Notes: generated from the sequence alone by a model not told the origin. Positions 10,673-20,870 are shown, counted from the stretch's first letter. The stretch: 64,000 bases of DNA from Mesoplasma lactucae ATCC 49193 (GCF_002441935.1 NZ_CP023668.1:124001-188000); one strand, 5' to 3'. Made by a program: numbers and translations.

Positions 10673-10701
10673 TTGTAATCGTTAAATAGGTTTTATATAA
10701 T
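10673..10701 (+). promoter_or_regulatory. rplU operon promoter
   Basis: TTGTAA (10673-10678), 17 bases, TATAAT (10696-10701). Transcription should begin near 10708. Confidence 0.85.
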
Positions 10702-10707
10702 CTATAC

Positions 10708-10834
10708 GTTGAAAAAAGTTTCAACCGCTCTTTTTTATGTTAACAAGCAATTTTTAAGACTAAAGACAATTCAATTTGTTGAATGCTTTTAAATTCACAT
10801 AACAAGGCGAGTCTAGACTGGAGGAAATAGATAG
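10708..10834 (+). promoter_or_regulatory. 5' leader of rplU-prp-rpmA, possible L21 autoregulatory leader
   Basis: About 127 bases lie between the predicted start site and the rplU ATG, unusually long for this genome. It contains a hairpin ATTCAA-TTTG-TTGAAT and ends in the RBS TGGAGGAA. Firmicutes rplU operons are known to carry an L21 leader motif, so the position fits. I did not match the motif base by base. Confidence 0.5.
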
Positions 10835-11380
10835 ATGTTCGCAATTATCAAAACTGGTGGGAAACAAGTTAAAGTTGAAAAAGGAACAGAAATTTTCATT
10901 GAAAAAATCGTTGGAGAAGAAAACGATCAAGTAACTTTCGATGAAGTTTTAATGATCGATGGGACTGTAGGGACACCAACTGTTAAAGATGGTGTTGTTA
11001 CTGGAACAATCGTAAAACAAGGGAAAGGTAAAAAACTACGTGTAGTTAGATACCACCCAAAGAAAAATATTCGTAAGGTATATGGTCACAGACAACCATA
11101 CACTAAAGTAAGAATTGAAGAAATTTCAATTGGAGCACCAAAAGCAACTAAAGCTGCTACTAAACCTGCAGCTGCTAAAACAGCCGCTCCAAAAGCAGCA
11201 AAAACTACTGATACTGCTTCTAAAACAACTACTGCAGCTAAAAAACCTGCTGCAAAAAAAGCAACTACTGCTAAAGCAACTACTGATGCAAAACCTGCTG
11301 CAAAAAAACCTGCAGCTAAAAAAGCAACTACTACTGCTAAAGCAACTACTGCTAAAAAAACCACTAAAGAAACTAAATAG
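10835..11380 (+). CDS. rplU: 50S ribosomal protein L21 with long Ala/Lys/Thr tail
   Basis: Residues 1-102 are canonical L21 (MFAIIKTGGKQVKVEKGTEI; HPKKNIRKVYGHRQPYTKVRI). The family is normally about 100-105 residues, but here another ~80 residues follow, composed almost only of A, K, T and P in KPAAKKATTAKAT-like repeats. The tail resembles histone H1-like basic tails and probably contacts rRNA or DNA on the ribosome surface; this is inference. First gene of rplU-prp-rpmA, with three bases between its stop and prp. Confidence 0.97.
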   Translation: MFAIIKTGGKQVKVEKGTEIFIEKIVGEENDQVTFDEVLMIDGTVGTPTVKDGVVTGTIVKQGKGKKLRVVRYHPKKNIRKVYGHRQPYTKVRIEEISIGAPKATKAATKPAAAKTAAPKAAKTTDTASKTTTAAKKPAAKKATTAKATTDAKPAAKKPAAKKATTTAKATTAKKTTKETK

Positions 11381-11383
11381 TTC

Positions 11384-11698
11384 ATGGTTAAAATTGAATT
11401 AACCAAAAATTCTGGAAGTTTTCAAAAACTTAAAATGACAGGACATGCTGAAAGTGGTGACTTTGGTCAAGACTTGGTATGTGCAGCATTAACCGGAATT
11501 ATTAGTGGAGCTTTGAATGCGTATGACTTAGAGTTTAAAAACCAAACAAATTTATTTGTTGGTGATAATGAAATCGTGATTGAAGTCTTAGACTTAACCA
11601 ATCATGATCTTCAAGAAACTTTTAACTTTTTAGTTATTCAACTAAAAACAATCGCAATTCAATATCCAAAAAATGTTATTTTGAAGGAGGTAAAGTAA
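11384..11698 (+). CDS. prp: Ribosomal-processing cysteine protease Prp
   Basis: Prp (104 residues) removes the N-terminal extension of L27. The catalytic His21 ([12 protein letters not shown]) and Cys33 ([13 protein letters not shown]) are both present with the family spacing. It lies between rplU and rpmA as in other Firmicutes. Its substrate, an L27 with a cleavable extension, is encoded one base downstream, so the pair is intact. Confidence 0.95.
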   Translation: MVKIELTKNSGSFQKLKMTGHAESGDFGQDLVCAALTGIISGALNAYDLEFKNQTNLFVGDNEIVIEVLDLTNHDLQETFNFLVIQLKTIAIQYPKNVILKEVK

Positions 11699-11699
11699 A

Positions 11700-11990
11700 A
11701 TGCGCTTTTTATTAGGATTACAATTTTTCGCTTCTAAAAAAGGAGTTGGGTCAACTAAAAACGGACGTGACTCAGAATCAAAACGTTTAGGAGCTAAAAA
11801 AGCAGATGGTCAATTTGCAAACGCTGGTTCAATTATTTTCAGACAAAGAGGAACTAAAATTCACCCAGGACAAAACGTTGGACGTGGTGGAGATGATACT
11901 CTATATGCTGAAGTTTCAGGAATTGTTAAATACGAATCATTTGGAAAAGGACGTACAAGAGTTAAAATTGTCGTTCAAGAACAAAACTAA
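11700..11990 (+). CDS. rpmA: 50S ribosomal protein L27 with Prp-cleavable extension
   Basis: The 96-residue protein has the extension [11 protein letters not shown] before the mature start [15 protein letters not shown], which reaches the peptidyl transferase centre. The L-Q-F-F-A motif is the known Prp cleavage signal in Firmicutes. The RBS GGAGGT overlaps the end of prp. A terminator follows. Confidence 0.98.
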   Translation: MRFLLGLQFFASKKGVGSTKNGRDSESKRLGAKKADGQFANAGSIIFRQRGTKIHPGQNVGRGGDDTLYAEVSGIVKYESFGKGRTRVKIVVQEQN

Positions 11991-12000
11991 AATTAATAAT

Positions 12001-12032
12001 AAAAACACTTACATTGCTGTAAGTGTTTTTTT
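12001..12032 (+). terminator. Terminator of rplU-prp-rpmA
   Basis: AAAAACACTTACA (12001-12013) and TGTAAGTGTTTTT (12018-12030) form a perfect stem with loop TTGC. Confidence 0.9.
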
Positions 12033-12044
12033 GTTGTTCTAAGA

Positions 12045-12070
12045 ATAAAAAAATGAGGTAAAACCTCATT
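12045..12070 (-). terminator. Terminator of the minus-strand HAD gene
   Basis: AATGAGGT/ACCTCATT stem with a run of seven A on the plus strand, which is a U-run in the minus transcript. Confidence 0.8.
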
Positions 12071-12072
12071 AA

Positions 12073-12780
12073 TTAATCGTCTAACCCTTGAGTTGAAACG
12101 TTTTTGTTTAGATAATCACTAATTCCTTTATTGTTATCTGAAGTAACTTCGTTACATAAGTTTAATAATTCATCAATGGCATTATTAACAGCAACACAGT
12201 GAATTTTTTCGTTTTTGAAGACAGGAATATCATTTTTGTTATCTCCAAAGTAGATTACTTCCTCTTGTTTAATATTAACTTTGTCATATTTTTTCATAAT
12301 TGAAAGAAGGTTAATTAATCCAGTGTTTTTATCATTTCCAACAGCAACACTATCATAGATAACTAAGAATAATTGATATCAAACGTTGAAATCGTTAACA
12401 ATAAATCTAGCATAGTCAACTTTATTGATTTCAACGATTTCATATCTTTTGAAGTCTAATTTTTTAAATGTTTTTTCAACTGTTTTAACATTATTATTTT
12501 GTAAAGCTACAAAGCTTTCATTTGTTATGAAGTTGAAAATAACAGATCCATTAGAACCAATGAATCATTTAGTATATTCAGTTACTCCAATTCCACCTTC
12601 AGTTAAGATTTGATATCCAGCTTGTGGTAAACCACCAGTATCCATAACAAAATAAACTTGATCAGCGACTAATTCAGTGATTGCCATTTGGTTTTGATCG
12701 CTTAGGTTGTAGTCATTTGTAAGTAGGGTACCATCAATATCTGTAGCAATCATTTTAATGTTTTCTAGTTCTTTTCGCAT
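12073..12780 (-). CDS. Cof-type HAD-superfamily hydrolase
   Basis: The 235-residue phosphatase has motif I DIDGTLLT (residues 13-20) with both catalytic aspartates. The C-terminal GDNKNDIPVF carries the Mg-binding aspartates of motif IV. Cof-type members dephosphorylate sugar phosphates, nucleotides or FMN; the substrate cannot be read from sequence. Length is slightly short (usual 260-280). The RBS (minus strand) is AGGAGGT. It is an isolated minus-strand gene among plus-strand ones. Confidence 0.88.
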
Positions 12781-12932
12781 AAAAAACCTCCTAGTTTTGT
12801 GAATGTTTATCTTGATTTTAGCATTATAATTTCTTATTAGAATGTTTTAATTGTTATTCAGAAGATTTTTCTTAAAGCTATTTGATAATGTTATTATTAT
12901 ATAAATACAAAATAGTTTTGAGGAGAGAAAAA

Positions 12933-13940
12933 ATGGTACCAGTAATCATTGTTGTTGTAATTATAACCGCTGTACTTTTAGCAGGAATTTGAATTTCAAA
13001 AATGCGTAGTAAAAAACATAAAAACAACACTAGAAATAATAATGGCAATTTCTCTTCTCGCCAACGCGCTGAAAAAGAGAGAATGAACCGTGGAGCTAAT
13101 CGCCAAACTACTTTTTTTGAGACTCAATCACAAATCTGGTTTTCAAATAGTCAAAAAGTAATTCCGATTAAAAAATATAATTATTCTGAAATTGCTACAG
13201 ACTTTCCCTTCTTTACAAACTTTAATGAAAGTGAAAAGTTTTTACATGATAAGAAAATTTCAGCTCAAAGACAAGTTGAAGCTAAAAGAGCTTTAAATAA
13301 AATTCAAAAAGAATTTAATAAAAGTTTTAATAATGCTTTAGCAGGATTATTTAATTACTTTAATCGTACTTCAGCTAGAATGGATGATAATGTTTTAAGA
13401 TATTTCAACCAATATTATGGTTATTTCTTAAATGTTAACCATGAATTGTTAGAAAGATATTTATACAACACAACAGTTTCGCATGTTATTGAACAAGCTT
13501 TAGGGAAAGGCTTGATTGGTGATGATGGTTATATTAGAGCTGCTTTAAATTCTTATACACAAAGTATTAATGGTGCGGTTAATGAAATTGCTCAACGTAT
13601 TCAACAAGACCAAGCTGAACAAAATCAACAGTTCTTTGATGATTTATTCAGACAATTTAGAGAGGCTTTTGAACAATCGACAAATGGTAGCTATAGCTAT
13701 AGAAGTTCTGAAAGTCACGGATACTACGAAGAGAAAGTTAATGGGAAAACCGTTTTGCAAGCTGCATACACAACTTTACAAGTTGAAGAGAGTGCAACTG
13801 ATGATGAAGTTAAAAAAGCATATAGAAAACTAGCAAAAGAATATCACCCAGATAGAAATCCTTCAAAAGAAGCTAAGGATAAAATGGCTGCAGTTAATAA
13901 TGCTTATGATACTGTTAAAAAATCAAGAAATATGAAATAA
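12933..13940 (+). CDS. Membrane-anchored J-domain (DnaJ-like) protein
   Basis: In this 335-residue protein residues 1-22 form a membrane anchor ([17 protein letters not shown]), followed by a basic N/R-rich linker. A helical region precedes a C-terminal J domain (about 268-335) with the essential HPD in [10 protein letters not shown]. The zinc-finger and substrate-binding domains of full DnaJ are absent, so this is a type III J protein that would recruit DnaK to the membrane. ATG 12933 follows GAGGAGAG. The anchor is reached only when a TGA at codon 20 is read as Trp. Confidence 0.85.
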
Positions 13941-13955
13941 AAGGATATGAAAATT

Positions 13956-14798
13956 ATGGAAGATTTATTAAGAAAAAACGTCAAATTAAATAATGGGATT
14001 GACATGCCAATGGTTGGATTAGGGACTTATAAGATGACTGATCCGGTCGAAGGCGCTAATGCGATTGCTGCTGCAATCAACATGGGTTATCGAATGATTG
14101 ATACTGCTGATTATTACAACAATCAAAAAATTGTTGCTAAGGGAATTGAAAAATCATCTAAAACTAGAGAAGACTTATTTATCACATCAAAAATTTGATT
14201 TACTGACCAAGCTCATGACGATACTATTAAAGCTTTTAATCGTATTTTAAAAGAATTAAAAACTGATTATTTAGATTTAGTTTTAGTTCACTGACCAAGT
14301 GATAAAGGAACTGAATGCTATAAAGCTTTAGAAGAACTTTATAATGATAAAAAAATTAGAGCAATTGGAGTTTCTAACTATCTTGAAGATGATTTAAAGA
14401 AACTAATTTCTGAAGTTGATATTGTTCCAATGGTTGATCAAGTTGAACTTCACCCGTTATTACCAATGGTTGAATTACAAAAATTTGCTACTAAAAATAA
14501 AGTGCATTTGGAAAGTTGAAGAACAATGCTAAATGGTGAAGTTGCTAAAATTCCTTATATTGAAGAATTAGCAGCAAAATATGAAACAACACCTCAAGCT
14601 ATTTCTTTAAAATGAGCATTACAAAGAGGAATTATTATTATTCCAAAATCAGTTCATGAAGACAGAATCAAAGCTAATGCAACTGAAATCAATAAATTTG
14701 ATTTAACAAAAGAAGAAATTCAAAAGATTAATGAACTTGGACCTGAAACTAGATTAGGACCAGATCCTTTAACTTATGGAAAAGAAGAAACTAAATAA
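13956..14798 (+). CDS. Aldo/keto reductase
   Basis: This 280-residue NAD(P)H-dependent TIM-barrel oxidoreductase has the catalytic tetrad: Asp and Tyr in MIDTADYYNN, Lys in LFITSKIWF, His in LVLVHWP. ATG 13956 lies 10 bases after AAGGA and is preferred to ATG 13947, which is too close to it. It resembles YvgN/2,5-diketogluconate reductase-type enzymes; the physiological substrate (probably toxic aldehydes such as methylglyoxal) is inference. Stop is 19 bases before the dipeptidase gene. Confidence 0.93.
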
Positions 14799-14817
14799 GA
14801 ATGGAGAATAATTTCTT

Positions 14818-16179
14818 ATGAAAATAGATGAAAAAGTTTTAATAGATAAATATTTTAAAGAAGCCTATGAACAAACTAAAAAGATTTTATCAATCCCTTC
14901 TTATGCTCAACCAAAAGAAGCTAATAAACCTTTTGGACCTGGAGTTTATGATGTTTTAAACTATGTAATGGATTTAGCAAAATCTTTAGGATTTGAAACT
15001 CATAAAGATGAACAAAATCGTTATGGATTCTTAGATTTTGGTAAGGGTGATGAAATCTTTGTGATTTTAGGTCACTTAGATGTTGTTCCCCCTGGAAATA
15101 TTAAAGAATGAGTTACACCACCATTTACTCCTATTGAACAAGATGGAAAATTAATTGGTCGTGGTGCTTTTGATGATAAAGGGCCAACTATGATGAACCT
15201 TTATGCTTTAAAATATTTACTTGATAATGGGTTTGAACCTGACTATAAAATTAGAATGATTTTTGGTTTAACTGAAGAAACAACTTGAGAATCAATTCAT
15301 GCTTATATTGATGACTATGGGTATGGAAATGTTGCTATGGGTTATACTCCTGATGCAGAATTTCCAGTTGTTTATGCTGAAAAATGAGTTGTTGATTTAG
15401 ATGTTGTTGGTAACTTAGAAACTGATTTTTCTATTAAAGGAGGGGAAGCTTATAATGTGGTTGATGATCTTGTCACTTACAAAGGACCAAAAACCGATGA
15501 TATTGCTACCTACTTAAAAGAAAACAATATTCCAACCTCTTTTAATGATAAAAATGAATTAGTTGTACAAGGAAAAGCTGGACATGGAAGTTTACCTTGA
15601 TTAGGAATTAATGCTGCAACTTGACTAGGAAGAGCTATGAAAAATGTTGGTATTAAAAATGAAGTTGTTGATTCCTTAAACAACATGCATGAAGATTATT
15701 ATGCTAAAAACTTCGTTAAACCAATTGATGACGAAACCGGCCCTTTAACGCAAAACTTAGGAATTATTAATGTTGAAAACGGAAAACAAAAATTCAGTTT
15801 AAACTTTAGGGTTCCAGCGTTAGCAAATCCACAAACTGATTTTATTAAACCTTATACAGACAAAATGAAAGAATATGGATTTGATGTTGAAAACATTAGC
15901 ATTGAAGATCATGTTTATGTTGATAAGAATTCAGAATTAATTAAAAAGATTATGAAAGCATATCAAGAAGTAACTGGTGATTATAAATCAGAACCATTAG
16001 CTATTGGTGGAGGTACTTATGCTAAAGCTATGCCAAATGTTGTAGCATTTGGAGCTGAGTTTGATATGGACCATTCAACAATGCATGCTTACAACGAATT
16101 TGTTTATGTTGATGATCTAAAAAAGATGTTAGAAATTTATACTAAAGCTTTAGTTTTATTAACTAAAAAAGACAAATAA
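14818..16179 (+). CDS. pepV: PepV-like dipeptidase (M20 metallopeptidase)
   Basis: The 453-residue enzyme should cleave dipeptides after oligopeptide uptake. Metal site motifs are VILGHLDVVPPG (His80 region), GRGAFDDKGPTMM (bridging Asp) and LTEETTWES (general base and metal Glu); the dimer/lid region carries GKAGHGSLPWLG. C-terminal GGTYAKAMPNVVAFGAEF and MHAYNEF provide the last ligands. RBS GGAGAA. It works logically with the oppA-type importer at the left edge. Gene symbol by family resemblance. Confidence 0.92.
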
Positions 16180-16193
16180 TAAATATATGATTA

Positions 16194-16218
16194 GACCAGT
16201 TTTTTAGCTGGTCTTTTT
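16194..16218 (+). terminator. Terminator after pepV
   Basis: GACCAG (16194-16199) with CTGGTC (16208-16213), then T5. Confidence 0.85.
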
Positions 16219-16243
16219 AATTGTTTTTATTAAGGTTTTATTG

Positions 16244-16272
16244 TTGAATTAAGAGCGGTTTTTTTATAAAAT
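16244..16272 (+). promoter_or_regulatory. rpsB promoter
   Basis: TTGAAT (16244-16249), 17-base spacer, TAAAAT (16267-16272). Start expected near 16279. Confidence 0.75.
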
Positions 16273-16278
16273 GATTAT

Positions 16279-16414
16279 GTTGTTTATCGTTTAAATGTAG
16301 ATAATCAATACACAAGAGGGAATGACAAGCCGTGTGCTCAAGCTTTTAATATTTGAGTGGTCGTTGTTTAGAACCTTTTGGAAGCTTAACAAACAAAGGA
16401 AGGTATATATAATT
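16279..16414 (+). promoter_or_regulatory. rpsB leader, possible autoregulatory structure
   Basis: A 136-base leader precedes rpsB. CTCAA and TTGAG (within 16338-16356) form a hairpin extendable by CC/GG. ACCTT (16373-16377) can pair with AAGGT (16400-16404), which overlaps the Shine-Dalgarno region AAGGAAGGT. This would permit translational control by S2, by analogy with other ribosomal protein leaders; the specific claim is inference. Confidence 0.45.
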
Positions 16415-17332
16415 ATGTCAAAAGAATTAACTAGAGAAGAATTATGAGACGCTGGTGTTCAATACGGACACCAAACAAAAAGATGAAACCCAAAAATGAA
16501 ACCATACATTTATGGAGTTAAAAATAAAAACCACATCATTGATTTACAACAAACAATGGATGCTTTAACAGAAGTCAAAAAAGTAGTTGCTGACATGGCA
16601 ACTAAAGGTGGAAAAATCTTATTCGTAGGAACAAAAAGAAGTGCTAAACCAGCAATGAAAGAAGCTGCTTTAAGATCACAAAACTTCTACGTAAACTCAC
16701 GTTGATTAGGGGGAACTCTAACTAACATGAAAACTATTTCACACAGAATTAAAACTCTTTGAAATATTGAACAAGAAGAAAAATCAGGACAATTAGCTTT
16801 AAGACCTAAAAAAGAACAAGTTTTAATCTTAAAAGAAAAAGCTAAATTAGAAAAAAACTTAGGTGGAATTAAACAAATGCACAAATTGCCAGCAGCATTA
16901 TTTGTAGCAGATCCTAAAACTGATGAAATCGCAGTTAAAGAAGCACGTAAATTAGGAATCCCAGTTATCGCAATTTGTGATACTAACGCAGATCCTGACT
17001 TAGTAGATTACGTAATTCCAGGAAACGATGATTTAATGGAATCAATCAACATCTTAACTAACGATATCGTTGATGCTTACGCAGAAGCAGCTAACATTAA
17101 AATGGCTCCATCTGTATTAAGAACAAAAATCGTAAAAAGAGAACGTACTGAAGGCGACAACAGAAGACCTTACAACAATAACCGTGGAGATAGAAAACCT
17201 TTCAACCGTGATAACAATGGTGAAAAAAGAACTTTCAACCGCGATAACAATGGTGAAAAAAGAACTTATGTAAAAAGAACAGATAGAACTGATGCACCAA
17301 AAACTGAAAACAAAACAGAAGAAACTAAATAA
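16415..17332 (+). CDS. rpsB: 30S ribosomal protein S2 with basic C-terminal extension
   Basis: The 305-residue protein starts [21 protein letters not shown] and has typical S2 motifs ([62 protein letters not shown]). Four TGA codons are Trp. The family usually ends near residue 250; about 50 extra residues rich in N, R, K and D follow, with [11 protein letters not shown] present twice in tandem. First gene before tsf, the conserved rpsB-tsf order. Confidence 0.97.
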
Positions 17333-17376
17333 TTAATTTAATTTCTAAACACTAAATTAACAGGAGGAAAAACAAA

Positions 17377-18264
17377 ATGGCAATTGATGCAAAACAAGTT
17401 AAACAATTAAGAGAAATGACATCAGCTGGTATGATGGATTGTAAAAAAGCATTAGAAGCAACAAACGGAAATATTGATGACGCTGTTATCTGATTACGTG
17501 AAAACGGATTAGCAAAAGCAGCTAAAAAATCTGATCGTGTTGCTGCTGAAGGTGTTGCTGTAGCTAAACAAGATGATATTAGTGCAGTAATTATGGAAGT
17601 TAACTCAGAAACTGATTTTGTTGCTAAAAACAAAGAATTTATGCAATTAATCGATGATTTAGCTGATGCTTTCTTAGGACAAGAAGCAGTTAGTGCTGAA
17701 GAAGCAAAAGGAATCACTTTAAAATCAGGTGAAACTGTTGCTGAAGCTTTAACTAATGCAACTGCAAAAATTGGAGAAAAAATCGATTTACGTCGTTTAA
17801 ATATCCATACTAAAAAACCTGGAGAAGTTGTATCTGTTTACAACCACGCAAATAACCGTGTTTCAGTAATGTTAGTATTTGATGGAACTATTTCAGAAGA
17901 TGATGCTTATAACGTAGCAATGCACGTAGCTGCTATGAACCCAGCATACATGACAAGAGATGAAATTCCAGCAGACTTCATTGAACAAGAAAAACACGTT
18001 ATCTCAGAAAACACTGATTTAACTGGAAAACCTGAAAACATTAAAGAAAACATCTTAAAAGGTAAATTAAACAAGCGTTTAGCTGAAGTTAACTTACTAG
18101 ACCAAAACTTTGTTTTAGATGAAAACTTCAAAGTTGGAGACTTTATCAAAGCAAAAGGTGGTATTCTAAAAGAAATGATCCGTTACGAAGTTGGAGAAGG
18201 AATCGAAAAAGTCGAAACTGACTTCGCTTCAGAAGTAGCTGCTCAAGTTAAAGGTGGAAACTAG
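17377..18264 (+). CDS. tsf: Elongation factor Ts
   Basis: EF-Ts (295 residues) is the guanine nucleotide exchange factor for EF-Tu. The N-terminal UBA-like domain is [26 protein letters not shown]. The core has the TDFVAKN motif ([15 protein letters not shown]) that contacts EF-Tu, and [32 protein letters not shown]. Stop is 3 bases before the next ATG, so the membrane gene downstream shares the transcript. Confidence 0.98.
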
Positions 18265-18267
18265 AAA

Positions 18268-19020
18268 ATGTTATCAAATATTCTAATGTCAGATAAGGGC
18301 TTTGCAAAAGGTCGCTTAACTGTAAATGGTACTGAAAACACACAATTCTTAATTTTAGGAGTTGTGTTAGCAGTAGTCTGAGCCTTACTAACAGGTATGG
18401 TTCTATTCTACTTATACAAATTTAAAAAAGTTCAAGCAAAAGAAAAATTATATGGAAAACCAATGCTATTCACAACCTTAGGGTTAGGTTTAGTGGTTCT
18501 ATTAATGTGAATTCTAATCTTGGCTTTCTGATCAAAACCAGAATCAATTTTTAAAAATGCAGATAAAGCGTACAGTGCTTTAATCGCAGTAACTGTCATT
18601 GGATTCGTTGCTCTTGCTGTAGCTGTTGTCTTATTATGAGTTAAATTACCCGACTATGGTATTGCTTTTACAGATGATGAAATTTTATTCTTAGGAGAAT
18701 CAATTCCTTACAACAAAATTACAAAAATCGTTAAAGATACAAAAACTGGAAATGTTTATGTAAACTACCTACAAGGTAAAAGAGCTCACAAAAAACAAAA
18801 ATTTAGTTCAACTTCTGTCTTTGGACAATTCGTTTTAGCTAACGCTGAAATAACTGGTCACAAAGTTTCAGAAGAAGATGAATTAAAATACTTTAAATCA
18901 TTAGCTAATGCTGATGCTAAAGCAGAAAAAGAACACGATGCAGAAGTAAGTAGAAAAGTTCAAGAACAAAGTTCTAAACCAAAAACTACTAAAGACGAAA
19001 ATAAAAAAGATAATAAATAG
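18268..19020 (+). CDS. Membrane protein with three TM segments and C-terminal PH-like/charged tail
   Basis: The 250-residue frame is open only with TGA as Trp (four such codons). TM segments lie at about residues 28-50, 68-90 and 106-128. Residues 130-200 (IAFTDDEILFLGESIPYNKITKIVKDTKTGNVYVNY, in parts) look like a small beta-rich domain similar in style to bacterial PH domains; this is a guess. The tail is charged. It starts 3 bases after tsf with RBS AAGGTGG inside the tsf end. Function unknown. Confidence 0.78.
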
Positions 19021-19024
19021 TATT

Positions 19025-19057
19025 AAAATATAGTTCTACGGAACTATATTTTTTTAT
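19025..19057 (+). terminator. Terminator of the rpsB-tsf unit
   Basis: AAAATATAGTTC and GAACTATATTTT pair around the tetraloop TACG, followed by a T-run. Confidence 0.9.
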
Positions 19058-19075
19058 TTGAAAGGGGAATAAAGA

Positions 19076-19666
19076 ATGAAAGACAATAATTCAAACGCTT
19101 ATCTAAATTGAGAGCGTTTTATGTTTTTAGATTTTGAAACTGCAAACTATGACAATGCGAGTGCTTGTCAGTTAGCTTTCGAAGTTTATGAACATGGAAA
19201 AGTTATTTTTAGTTACAACCAATTAATCAAACCAAGCCCTTATTATTTCCATCCGTTTCATGTTAGTGTCCATGGAATTAAACCAGAAGATGTTATTGAT
19301 GCACCTGAATTTGATGAAGTATGAGAAGAAATTAAGCCTTGATTTAATCAAGATACCTTAGTAATCGCTCATAATGCTAGTTTTGATATGGGTGTTTTAT
19401 CAAAAACTTTAGATAAATATGAAATTGAAAAACCACAATTCTACTATGGATGCTCAGTTTTTATGTTAAGAAAAATGACTGATTATCGCTATCCTAGTTA
19501 TTCTTTAGGAAAACTTGCTAACCAACTAGATATTAGTTTTAATCATCATGATGCTATGGCAGATGCTCATGCAATCAAACAAATCATCGATAAGTTTGAT
19601 AATGATTTACCTCACTTTACTAAGAGTGCTTATGAAAAAGGTTATCGTTATAAAAAGTTTAATTAA
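19076..19666 (+). CDS. DnaQ-like 3'-5' exonuclease (DEDDh)
   Basis: This 196-residue protein has exonuclease motif I FLDFETANY, motif II around VIAHNASFDMGVL, and motif III HHDAMADAHA. The His four residues before the last Asp marks the DEDDh class. Family members act as DNA polymerase III epsilon-type proofreaders or as stand-alone RNases/DNases. The short length indicates a stand-alone exonuclease. RBS AAAGGGG. Two Trp are TGA. Confidence 0.9.
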
Positions 19667-19678
19667 AAATAAAGATAG

Positions 19679-19684
19679 TATAAT
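19679..19684 (+). promoter_or_regulatory. -10 box for the TPP riboswitch transcript
   Basis: TATAAT 22 bases before the riboswitch; no good -35 box at the usual spacing. Confidence 0.55.
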
Positions 19685-19703
19685 AAAAGTGAAAAGAATA
19701 AAT

Positions 19704-19784
19704 AAGGGAGCTAGTAAACTGGCTGAGAGTTAGATGTGATCTAAGACCTATAACCTGATTTGGATAATGCCAACGTAGGAAAAT
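19704..19784 (+). ncRNA. TPP (thiamine pyrophosphate) riboswitch
   Basis: The THI-box landmarks appear in order: GGGAG at 19706, CTGAGA at 19723-19728, the ACCTGAT block near 19753, TGGATAATGCCA at 19761-19772 and ACGTAGGAA closing the element. This is the near-universal TPP-binding core. Two terminator-type hairpins follow before the transporter gene, so TPP most likely causes premature termination. Confidence 0.95.
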
Positions 19785-19838
19785 TTATTAAAAGATAAAT
19801 TTTTTTAAATGGCGCATTCTAATTTTGAATGCGTTTTT
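19781..19838 (+). terminator. Riboswitch expression platform with two hairpins
   Basis: AAATTTAT (19781-19788) pairs with ATAAATTT (19795-19802) and is followed by T's. CGCATTC (19813-19819) pairs with GAATGCG (19827-19833), followed by T5. The second is the more stable terminator; the first may be an alternative or part of the antiterminator. Confidence 0.75.
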
Positions 19839-19874
19839 ATTCGAACTGTTTAATTCTTCAAAAGGAATGAAAAA

Positions 19875-20822
19875 ATGGTTTTAACAGATATTAAAAAAGA
19901 AAGTCTAATTAAAAAAACAAACTTAGGTTGAAAGTACTTTTTAAACATGAGCTGAAGTATTGTTGTTTATGCCTTAATTTTGGCTTTAACAATTGTTTTA
20001 AATATTGTCTATAATGATTCTTTAAAGACAAATTCTGGTGCTTTATATTATGTTTGAATTGTTGTAGAAAGTTTTGCTTTAATTGTCTTTTTAGCCTTTA
20101 TTGTAGTTGGTTTGAACACCATCAACTATAGCTGGTATGAATGAAAAGAAAAGTTAATTTATGCTTTTATTAGTTTAAATTTAATTAGAATAATTTATGT
20201 TATTAACTTTGCTGTTAAAAAAGATTATTGAACTTTTAAAATTGAAAAATGAACCACAATGGATTACACCTTAATTGCTATGAGTTATGCAATTTATATG
20301 ATCTTAACTTTTATTTGTAAACAATTAATACCAACTATTCCTATTTTATTTGTGAGTTTGAGCTTTGAATATATTGCTTTGTTCTTTATAGCTTTTATTA
20401 CTGGTTCATTTTTAAAAACCTTTGTAACTGGAATGTTATGTGGATTATCATTGTTATTTTTTCCATCAACTTACTTTATTAATTTTCCACAATTTCTTTT
20501 AGATTATTTAATCCCTAACCTTTGTGTTTCCTTAGCTTGTTTAGTGAACTTTACAAACGATAAACAAAAGAAAATTAGTAAGATGTTTACTTTTATGACT
20601 ATTCCTTATTTAGGAATTTATCTTTCAAGAGTTTTAGCTGGGGTTGTTTTTTATATAACTATGGCTTATCCTGGTTTTCCAGTTTTACTGTATTCTGCTA
20701 TCATAAATGGAATAAATTCCATGTTTGATTATTTAACCTTAAGTTTAATCACTCCAATTATCCTTTGAAGATTATTTTCTTTACAAAAACGATATAAAAA
20801 CAAAATAAGAACCATTAAATAG
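19875..20822 (+). CDS. thiT: ThiT-like thiamine ECF transporter S component with N-terminal extension
   Basis: The 315-residue integral membrane protein is controlled by the TPP riboswitch. The C-terminal ~190 residues (LTFICKQLIPTIP onward) have the six-helix S-component layout. FLLDYLIPNLCVSLACLVN and YPGFPVLLYSAIINGINSM resemble the ligand-binding helices of ThiT. The N-terminal ~130 residues add two or three extra TM segments (SIVVYALILALTIVLNIVY; YYVWIVVESFALIVFLAFIVVG), which canonical ThiT (~180 residues) lacks. It would work with a shared EcfA/A'/T module encoded elsewhere. Thiamine as substrate is inferred from both riboswitch and sequence. Confidence 0.85.
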
Positions 20823-20866
20823 CTTAGTTTAGGCAATTCAATTTACAATGGTTCTTATTTTTTTTA
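20805..20866 (+). terminator. Terminator after thiT overlapping the pyrH promoter
   Basis: ATAAGAACCATT (20805-20816, inside the thiT end) pairs with AATGGTTCTTAT (20847-20858), followed by T8. Confidence 0.8.
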
Positions 20867-20870
20867 TAAT
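20842..20870 (+). promoter_or_regulatory. pyrH-frr promoter
   Basis: TTTACA (20842-20847), 17 bases, TATAAT (20865-20870). The right arm of the upstream terminator lies in its spacer. Confidence 0.75.

Noticed and set aside
11086-11406. Overlapping frames in and opposite the L21 tail
   Set aside because: They arise from the repetitive GCT/AAA/ACT codons of the tail; no RBS and no recognisable protein.
12425-12613. Plus-strand frame opposite the HAD gene
   Set aside because: The minus-strand HAD frame is continuous with both catalytic motifs and a perfect RBS.
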